Origin: Lojkania enalia
Taxonomy: Eukaryota > Ascomycota > Dothideomycetes > Pleosporales
Direction of reading: 5' to 3'
NCBI GenBank assembly: GCA_010094045.1
Contig: ML986612.1
Coordinates: forward strand, 204,440 to 268,439
DNA length: 64,000 bases
How positions within the stretch are numbered: the first letter of the stretch is position 1; the number at the start of each line of letters is the position of its first letter. The notes beneath the pieces were generated by a model. That model was not told where the DNA came from. It did no database searches and saw only the letters and a list, made by a program, of their open reading frames with translations. The position numbers and the translations under genes were made by a program. This document shows positions 56,387-64,000 of the stretch, piece by piece.

Positions 56387-58317
56387 CTTGAACGAAGAGC
56401 CTCAATCGGCGGATTCCGCTCATGGTGTTAGCTCTATATATAGATCTTCTCTGGCGAATGTGAGTCAGGATTTTAATAGACAAAGAACGTCATCTTGTGA
56501 CAGCCATAACTTAGAATGGAAAGAGCCGTTGGCAATTCTCTTGCGGAGACTTCTCAACTTCTTGAATAGGCTAACCTAGGCGAAGATGTGGGGTAGACCC
56601 GGTGTAGAGTTGGGATCGTCCACGCACCCCTGTTGAATCCTGGAGCTCCCCGACGTCAGATCTCGGGCCGATGACTGCTGAATTTACACTAGCCTACATT
56701 AGGAACCTGGACGGAATAACGCTGCGCAAGTATAAAGTTTCCTATTTAAATTCCGGTTCAGAGATTGGAGGGCAACTCATATATGGCGCCATTGACAACA
56801 AAGAGGCTAGAAATAACGAATATTTTAGAACGTTAGTCTTCGTAAAGAGCCAATTGCATATGGCTCCGAAGCATCGACTAATATTAAAGTTATCTAGATA
56901 CAATTAACAAATTTGCAGGCTTAAATGATCGTTTTCAACATGTGCTATTGTAGAGACTATGACCGAGAGACTTGAACGGAATTGCACCTTGAGTAGAGAT
57001 CTCTCCTACCCTGTCAAGATGGCATCTCTGCATCCAGGACCTCGAAAATATGAAGACTTGTATTTCTACGGCCCACCATTTCTGACCTTTTCGGGGATAG
57101 CAAACGCTTATGTACCATCAAAGAGCCTAGGTTTAACATAAATAGTTACTTTCAGCCTAGAGATGTCCGAAACCTAGGGAGCATATGTGGACAAAACTGA
57201 AGCCTTTTATATGTGCATAAGCATTGCTTCTGTTCTAGATGCCTTCCTCCCTAGTTAGATAATTTCATTTAATTTCCTATAATGGTATAGTGGTACATCA
57301 TTGGCCTCCGAACCTCTTGCGTGATCGACGCAGTCCCTATATCTAGCCGTACATATACAACTTCTTGACAGGTATCGTTCCTTATGGGCTTGTGTAAGAT
57401 TTGAAAAAAAAAAAAAAAAATAAGACACATTGTGAATTTTCAGTAGGACATTACCCTTCAGCCTATTATTGTAATGACTAAGGAATCCATGGGATAAGGC
57501 ATGGCTTCTTCTAACATACTATATTCAAGGATGGTGCTTGAAATTATATCAAGTCAGACATTAAAACTGCGCATCTTATCAAAATGTTTTCAGAAATAAA
57601 GCTAACGTGCCGTGTATAGAGCAGTGACCCTCTTAGATGGGGTATAGTAAAGAAATCATCAAGGAAAAGAGGATATCGTTCACGTTCACTGTTCCAATTA
57701 TGCAAAATCAGCTGATGTGTTTCAACAACTAACGTAAAATTCACGTAGAGCGACGATATGTAAGTTGATCTCACGAGAGAGTTGATTCTAATTTCCGAGC
57801 CATCGCTCAGACTGCTACATCAACCGACTTATTACCTCTACGAGACGAATTCATCGGAGACGCAAATACGCATTCCTTACAGGGTTGTCAATGTTTCTCA
57901 GGTCCGATTCGGTATCGAACTATGCGACATCTACTTGGTCAAGCTCAGTAACCTGGCCAGTGCCCCGTCGTCATCTCTGGAAGGTATGTTTGCAATGATC
58001 ATATTTTCGGCCTCTCTTAGATCAAATAATGGCTGCCAGGACATGAAACTGTCCAAATTGTCGAATAATACATTCGTAGATTGCTATAGTGATCCTTCGT
58101 GGAAGGGTGACCCTTTCGGGAAAATTCTCTGGATACAACTACGCGAAATTTGTCCAATTAGGCTTGGTACCTATAGGAAAACTGTATCTTGCTTTTATAG
58201 GGATGACAGTCTTAAGCATCAATGTTGTGCCGACAAAGGATCTCGGGGGTTGGCTCAAGTAATGTGGAAACAGTGTTGGGAATATCGTAAGAGCACTGAA
58301 GAGGACAATAGAAGAGT
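56387..58317. other. Gene-poor, AT-rich region
   Basis: About 1.9 kb. Open frames (for example 56671-56907 and 57782 into the LTR) have no domain. At 57271-57330 a degraded tRNA-Arg(CCG)-like stretch may be present (ATGGTATAGTGGTACATC, TTGGCCTCCGAACC) without a proper T-arm. There is a poly-A run at 57403-57420. Confidence 0.5.
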
Positions 58318-58508
58318 TGTGGTGAGAGGCGAATCCTGTCTCAGGGAGGGAGATGAGGAACTGAACTGCTTGATTGAAGATGGCCAGCGGGCCATATTTA
58401 TGTACATGGAAAAGGGGTATATCAGCTGATATCCAGCGTGATATCGACCGTGATATCGTACGACGATATCTGATACAGCTCGGCAGACTTGCCAAAATCC
58501 CCATGACA
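58318..58508 (-). mobile_element. Solo LTR (191 bp), same family as the NLR insertion
   Basis: On the minus strand it begins TGTCATGGGG and ends CTCACCACA, flanked by AGAGT on both sides (58313-58317, 58509-58513). It is nearly identical to 49527-49730 but lacks one 12-13 bp ATATCACG-type repeat unit. A frame read through it on the plus strand is spurious. Confidence 0.92.
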
Positions 58509-60049
58509 AGAGTTACATACAATTCTGTTAGCCCAGCGTCGAGTAGCGGATTCTTGCAAAGTCAAGACCGATTTGTTTACTCGGCTACCGGAAAAGAGCC
58601 TGCTGATTTACGCTCACATCAAGAATACCCTCTCGATGTTACTAGAAGAGTCCGGAGAGCTCCAAAAAAAAAAAGGGGGACGGGGTAAATAGTCCATCAG
58701 GGGTGCGATATCGCACACTCAAAATATAGCGGAGTACCTGAGAAATGTGTCACATGCTTCTACTATCTTATTATAGTTGGTCTGTTTTTTCAGGCTTATA
58801 TAGTCTCGCCATTGCCAGCCTTTAGCTAGGCGGGCTACTTACCCTCCTTCAATATTTGCCTTAGTAATTAATGCTGCCTGATACGCGACAAAGTCATTTG
58901 TAGTGGCGGGGGTTTCAGGAGCACGTTAAGGGAAGTATCATGGCCTGGGTTCGAGATCTTGAGATTCTGCGCTATAGTGCCCAACTAAGGCTCCTATATA
59001 ATATTTGGATATCTATACATTCTCGCATACACTTTATTCTCTAGCGGTATTTAGGTTCAATATGTATGTTCAGTAATATCATATATACTGTAAGGCTATA
59101 TGTATCGCACGATCCCTATTATGGTTTAGCCTGATATCATGTGATACCTAGAATAGACAGTATTAATAGCCTTGATCGTCTGTAGATATTAATCAACACA
59201 GTTCTCCTCCTTATCTGCCATAATGCTTTACACATACAGTATTGACTAGAACTAAATGCAACTCTAATATATTAACCCCGTTTATTGTGGAAGTAATCAA
59301 CTTCTTACCTCTCAATTCCTATGGAAAAGAAGAAATGGAGAACTAAGAGCGTGAGTGGACTATCCATACAGAGATCCTATCGTATATCTATATTCTATAA
59401 GTAGTTCCATATCTGCTGCAGTAGAATGTAATAGTGAAAGCCTCGTAAAAGCTCTCCAGTATAACTTTTTTAATCCCTCTTATTATTTTCTAGATGAACA
59501 CAAAAGATCGAAGCTATATAGTCCCACAGTAAAACAATGAATTCCGCAATGCATACGTATAAGAAATATTGTACTATTTGCAACTTTTCAACAGAGAATT
59601 TTAAGAAATTTAGGCTTTCTGAAGTTGTTTCGCACTCAAAATGTGAGAAAACTTGTTTGCGAACGAAGAATTTAATGAATGCGGATAACAGGCTATCGTA
59701 TTGCTATCTGATGCAATTCATGTTTACTGCTGCATAGAATCAGAGTCGCAGACCCCAAATAATAACTCACCCTTTAGATCCCTCGTCATCAACTTGTTTT
59801 TAAACACTGTCACAACACATAAGGATTGACACCTTAGTGAAATAACCCCACATACTGGTCAGAATCATGCTTGAGATTGTTCTAAGATGTAAAATGGCCC
59901 GTCGTCTACAACTTCGCAGCTAGTTTTGTCCCACTAACACCAGCCTTCAACTTCTTTAGCCTTTCACTGATGTAACCCAAGCCTTTACTAAGGATAGAAG
60001 GCGGTAGAAGGTATTTGAATTTTCTAACCTCTAAAGCGGGCGTAACGTA
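58509..60049. other. Gene-poor AT-rich region
   Basis: About 1.5 kb with short frames only. Nothing recognisable. Confidence 0.55.
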
Positions 60050-60920
60050 GTCCCTCTAGGCGGGCGTCGTGATATCGTTTGCAGCGAAAACCATGCTTGC
60101 CTTTACACTCGCGGGCATCCTACCGACTGAGGGATGGGTGAGGACAAGATATCCTCCTCCTAGGGGCCACAGAATAGCTAAGTCCTTTTCGAAAGCTTCC
60201 TCAATCGAGATGGCGTCGAAAATGCCAAAAAATTCGTTTTCTGATATGCAAACTGCTTCAACCACCTTTCAACGGGTAAAGGTTCCTTGTGATCGAATAC
60301 TTGAACTGCACCGGCGATATCTATGACGTAGACTCCGGCGGCCGTCGCTAATCGAGTCGTCATGTTGCCAGCTAAAGAAGAGGTGCCAAACACGACAAGT
60401 GTCTCGCCTCCGGACAGAACTGGGTCCCGTAGAGAATGGCAGGCCAAGGGCTGGTGTAGAGACTCCAGGTCAGGGTATACCAGGCTCCTCCAGGGATAGG
60501 CGCGCAAACTGCAATCTCTATAGCAAAGGGTACCATAATACCACAAGAGAAGGAAATTTTATCAGGAAGAATTGCCGCTTTGTCCGCGGGTATTGTAGTG
60601 TACAGCTGATATTTGCCATCCTGGGGCCGACCGGTGATCAAGTTGGTGGTGTGCCCGATGAAACGATCTCCGTTCTTGAAGCACGACACGTCGGGTCCTA
60701 CTTCGTATAATTCACCGGCTTCTTCACATCCAAAGATAGTAGGTCATTACTGGATGAATATACCGTGATCTTGCTGATGATAGTCGAGCGGGTTGATAGC
60801 AATAGTAGCATTCTTGACGACAATCTTCCCGGGACTAGCCGTGGGCAATGACACGTTGCGCACCTCTAGTGGGTTGCCAGCATCTATGAGGTATGCAGCT
60901 TGGTCCTTCGGTGCTTTCAT
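60050..60920 (-). pseudogene. Decayed MDR-type dehydrogenase/enoyl reductase
   Basis: The frame starts MKAPKDQAAYLIDAGNPLEV at 60920 and runs through PGKIVVKNATIAINPLDYHQ and HGIFIQ. Two adjacent stops follow (60744-60749), exactly where the family has Lys/Tyr-Pro before TIFGCEEAGELYEVG. The domain then continues (GDRFIGHT, AAILPDKISF). After a frameshift near 60470 comes the Rossmann region ETLVVFGTSSLAGNM, and after another near 60285 FDAISIEEAF and YLVLTHPSVGRMP. This is the zinc-type alcohol dehydrogenase/trans-enoyl reductase family, often in secondary-metabolite clusters, but no PKS or NRPS is near. Confidence 0.85.
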
Positions 60921-62020
60921 TTCTTCTTATTTTTCTCTTCACTGACGTAATTGAAGAGAAGAGGGGGAACAAATAGACTCATAAAGGGAAGTAAATTATG
61001 GCTGATGCATAAATGAATTTAAATATAGGTAGCTGTTGGCTGCTACACTTGTCTTACGGAGGGGAATCAACGATATAATTGCAAATCACAGCGCAAACGG
61101 TATGTATTGTTTCAAATGAATATCCAATCAGACAGTAATCGTCCATACAGGAAGCTCATAGCGAAAATAGGGAACGATCTATGGAATGTGGATGCCTGAA
61201 TTAGAGAGTGCTAATTGGGTGATGGGTAGCAGTTCCGATTAATTTGGGACTAATGTATAAAGCCTTATGTATAAGCAGCCCGAACCCTTACATGGCGTTC
61301 CGCTGGGCCCAAGTAGTACCGTATATAGAGTTCCAGCGTAACTTAACGGATTAGTGCTAGAGAATCTAGTATTCCGGGACTTGGAAAATAGAATAGATTA
61401 TATATATGCCGAATCTCATCGGAGCGGTAATCGGCTAGAACATGGAATATTTAGTTTCCCTGCAAGGTTTGGCAATATCGAATGTTTCGGCTCTGAATGA
61501 GTAGACGCATAGAATCAAGAGCAAGGGAAAGCATTAACAGGTTGATGATTGTTCGCGATAAGCCGAAAATTAATAAGGCAAGAATATTTATAGGAACTAA
61601 TAATATAATGCCATAGTTTATAATACTACCGTCATATAAATATATGATAATTATAAAGCTTTCAAAGAAAACTAGAATTTATATATCACGAAAAGAGAAC
61701 ACGGAAAATAAGCATATACATCGAGGGTATCCATCCAAAGAAAATACGAGTCATAAAGTAGATGTGGACCATGCCTTTGTCGTGCAATACAACGGAAAGG
61801 AAACGTATTTAAATCCCGCGCGTCTACAACTAAGCACCAACGCACCTCAGCGGGGTTGGGGCTATCCGGGGGTGTGAGTATACGGTTCAGTCAACGACTG
61901 TTAGGAACGACCATAGATTCGGCATAGTGGGTGAAAAAATGGCTCTGATCCCTAACACCAATTTCTGCGCATAATTTCGGCGACCACTGGGTACTATCCA
62001 CCTGTACAAGGCTCGAGTAC
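60921..62020. other. AT-rich intergenic region
   Basis: About 1.1 kb; nothing recognisable. Confidence 0.55.
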
Positions 62021-62704
62021 TCAAGGGCGATATGGAGGCGGTGGATCATCTCCTTCTTCCCGCTCTCCACGTTGCGACGAACCCGGTAGTTCGAAATGAT
62101 CATTGGGCGAGGATGGCCCATATGCCTCCCAGCGATCGTCTGTCATATAAACCCCTTCGCGCAGATGAGTCTCTTCAATTGGCGAGTCGGAGATAGGCTC
62201 AAAGCCAGGATCTGATACACTAAAGCCCGTGTTGTAGTAGGGGTAGTTTACTGGCGCATACTGTTGCATAGGTGACAAGCTAGAGGGTTCCGGTCGTGGA
62301 GGGAGCGGAGGAAGGACGTCCTGCGGCTGTGAACCGTTTGCAACGGGTATGCTTGAGAGACTTGAGAAGGATTGCTGACGTCTTAGCGGATGGGTCTGGG
62401 GTTCAAAGTAGGGTTGCGACTGAGTCTGCTGGAGGCACGGCTGTGTCTGAGGCACATGCTGAATATTGTGTGGACGAGATTGGCATTGAAATTGAGGCTG
62501 GGGCGGCAACGCGTAATAGGCATGCTTCTGATGAGGTATTTGCCCTTGCTGTTGAGGATACGGCAGTGAAGTTGCACTAGGAAATGTGCTGGATCGAAAT
62601 TGGAGAGCCTCCTCTTGTAGTCTTCTCTTCTCGTTCTTGTTTTTGTAGTGTCTGTGTACAAGATAGCCGCCCACGACGATTTCCAGTCCACCCAGTAGCA
62701 CCAT
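62021..62704 (-). CDS. Small single-pass membrane protein with C-terminal PPxY motif
   Basis: An intronless frame of 227 residues from ATG 62704; the frame is open upstream but without another ATG. The N-terminus MVLLGGLEIVVGGYLV is hydrophobic and followed by HRHYKNKNEKRR, so a single membrane helix with a cytosolic basic side is likely. The rest is Gln/Pro/Ser-rich and disordered, with the proline motif LPPLPPRPEP. The last residues are PPPPYRP, containing a PPxY motif (Tyr225) that WW domains of Rsp5/Nedd4 ligases bind. A membrane adaptor for Rsp5 is a reasonable inference, not shown. I do not recognise a named family. Confidence 0.65.
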   Translation of the reverse strand: MVLLGGLEIVVGGYLVHRHYKNKNEKRRLQEEALQFRSSTFPSATSLPYPQQQGQIPHQKHAYYALPPQPQFQCQSRPHNIQHVPQTQPCLQQTQSQPYFEPQTHPLRRQQSFSSLSSIPVANGSQPQDVLPPLPPRPEPSSLSPMQQYAPVNYPYYNTGFSVSDPGFEPISDSPIEETHLREGVYMTDDRWEAYGPSSPNDHFELPGSSQRGEREEGDDPPPPYRP

Positions 62705-64000
62705 GACGTCGGAGCGTGGGTATCGAATATGTCGCAGTCGTGATTTACCAAGGGACGTCAAGTTGATGCCTTGTATTCGGGCAGGGGAGTTTATGGGTGC
62801 GAGAGTAAAGAGAGTAGAGGAGAGCGAGATGCTAGGAAAAATGGTTGCTTCATGGTGGCTGAGCCATTGGCCTTGCAGCTGAACAAGAGCAATTGGTGCT
62901 GCCGGGCTGTCCGAAGGGTGGCGGAGTCAAGAAATGGTGAGCGCGTCTACCAATCATTTGTCAAGAGGAGCTGCGGCTTGATGAGCCAATCACAGCTCGT
63001 GCGGAGCGAGATGGCTTGGGGCAGAAAACTCGGCAAGAATTTCCGCACACGTCTTGGGCAGAGTGGCTTTGCAACTAACGTCAAGTTTGTGAATGTCCTT
63101 TGTGCAAGTGCTTATGGTGGGGTCTGAATATTCACGTCAAACTGAGTCCCCTAGGTAGCTACAAGTCGCGGCCAAGTTGCATCTCAAAATATCTTAGATA
63201 CGTTATGAGCTCTGCCACCTACTGTCCTTGTTTCTTTTTTTTTTTTTTTTTTTCATGTCAAGTATAGAATCTCAATGGCTCATCCGAGGCTGAAATGGTG
63301 GGCTGTTTTACGTTGGCTATATCTCGTAGGTCTCGAGGGTGGCATTTTTCCTGGTCGAGTGTGTTAGCATAACCTACGAATCGATTAGGATAGAGAAAGA
63401 CAACGATAATATACTAATGCAATCCGGCTATGTAATTCATGTTATAGCTTTGTACCAAATCTCATTAACACCTCTATTGGGTTATGCTTTCTTGATCTTC
63501 TCTTTTTTTTTAGTTGCCAGTGTTTGTGACAGTGAGGATAACGAAGGCCCACAAGTGTAAAAGCTAATGGAATTGCAGGGTATGTCGATTAGACTGAGGC
63601 TCCTTGAAAAGAGAATTCAACCCTTTGAATTAGCAACGTTGTCTCGTGATTTATCGTCGACAGTTCTTTTCACTTCCAGAGCGTACCCTCAACCTAGTGA
63701 CGCTCTTAAGTTTTGCCTTCGTCCTCACTCGAAGGAGCTTCTCTATTCCCTGCTCTACTTGGGGCCATTGCAGGCAATACTAGAGTCAAGGCCTTTTAGC
63801 TGATTCTTGTTGACTTAATTGTTGCTATAAGCCCTGCGTGGATGTTGGTTCCAAAGGTATCCTGACGAGATGAGCGAAGAACAAAGGAGGAGCGAGGGTA
63901 GTTTGATCCTTTCGGGTTAGTCAGTTATTCTATCACATGAGCCTTTATGATGATTACTGTCAAGTTGAAATACTAGTGGCTCTGCGCTGATCAATGCGTA
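62705..64000. other. Intergenic to window end
   Basis: About 1.3 kb. It has poly-T runs at 63236-63254 and 63506-63513 and short frames without domains. No gene is supported. Confidence 0.5.

Noticed and set aside
57271..57360. tRNA-Arg(CCG)-like sequence
   Set aside because: D-arm and TTGGCCTCCG resemble a tRNA but no proper T-arm or acceptor pairing follows; at best an old relic.
57782..58429. 215-codon plus-strand frame
   Set aside because: Its last 37 codons are solo LTR sequence and the rest shows no domain; composition is like the surrounding non-coding DNA.
58940..58975. GGGTTCGAGATC, T-loop-like
   Set aside because: No A-box or cloverleaf upstream on the same strand.

Overview
This window is nuclear DNA of a filamentous ascomycete (Pezizomycotina; a leotiomycete-like fungus is plausible, but the rank is inference). 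The evidence is short GT-AG introns of about 45 to 160 nt with CTAAC/CTGAC-like branch sites, Zn2Cys6 and bZIP regulators, a HET-domain NLR, an AA9 LPMO, and AT-rich blocks with transposon relics. Exon models below were made by eye, joining frames at splice consensus sites and checking phase. There are no operons: genes are single units with their own promoters.

Layout. 1-32.7 kb is mostly housekeeping: an RBR ubiquitin ligase (partial, -), an Stm1-type ribosome-preservation factor (-), a poly-Q bZIP factor (-), an alpha-arrestin (+), a Zn2Cys6 factor whose 3' end lies in an assembly gap (-), KU80 (+), a Par14-type parvulin (-), a HOS4-like ankyrin protein (-), a DFG10-type polyprenol reductase (+), an intron-bearing tRNA-like locus beside an AT-rich block, a pepsin-like protease (-), and an NBR1-type selective-autophagy receptor (-). 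33-43 kb holds NOP13 (+), a Kv-beta-like aldo-keto reductase (+), a decayed cytochrome P450, an AA9 LPMO (-) and a VAM7-type PX/SNARE protein (+).

43-52.3 kb is the accessory part. A decayed Tc1/mariner element carries two solo LTRs, each with its own 5-bp target duplication. Next comes the inverted remnant of an NLR TPR tail, then a HET/NB-ARC/TPR receptor gene that is itself broken by a third solo LTR and a nonsense codon. Diverged inverted repeats flank the whole block. Beyond it lie a protein with a HeLo/STAND-like N-terminal domain, a secreted six-hairpin glycosidase-like protein, a second copy of the LTR that broke the NLR, a decayed MDR-type dehydrogenase, and a small membrane protein ending in a PPxY motif.

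The genes do not form one pathway. Several belong to ubiquitin and membrane traffic (RBR ligase, arrestin, NBR1, VAM7, PPxY protein), but they are dispersed and nothing shows co-regulation. The most informative region is the NLR island: it records successive insertions that can be ordered from their nesting, and it shows a repeat-rich immune-type receptor that has lost its full C-terminal sensor array.
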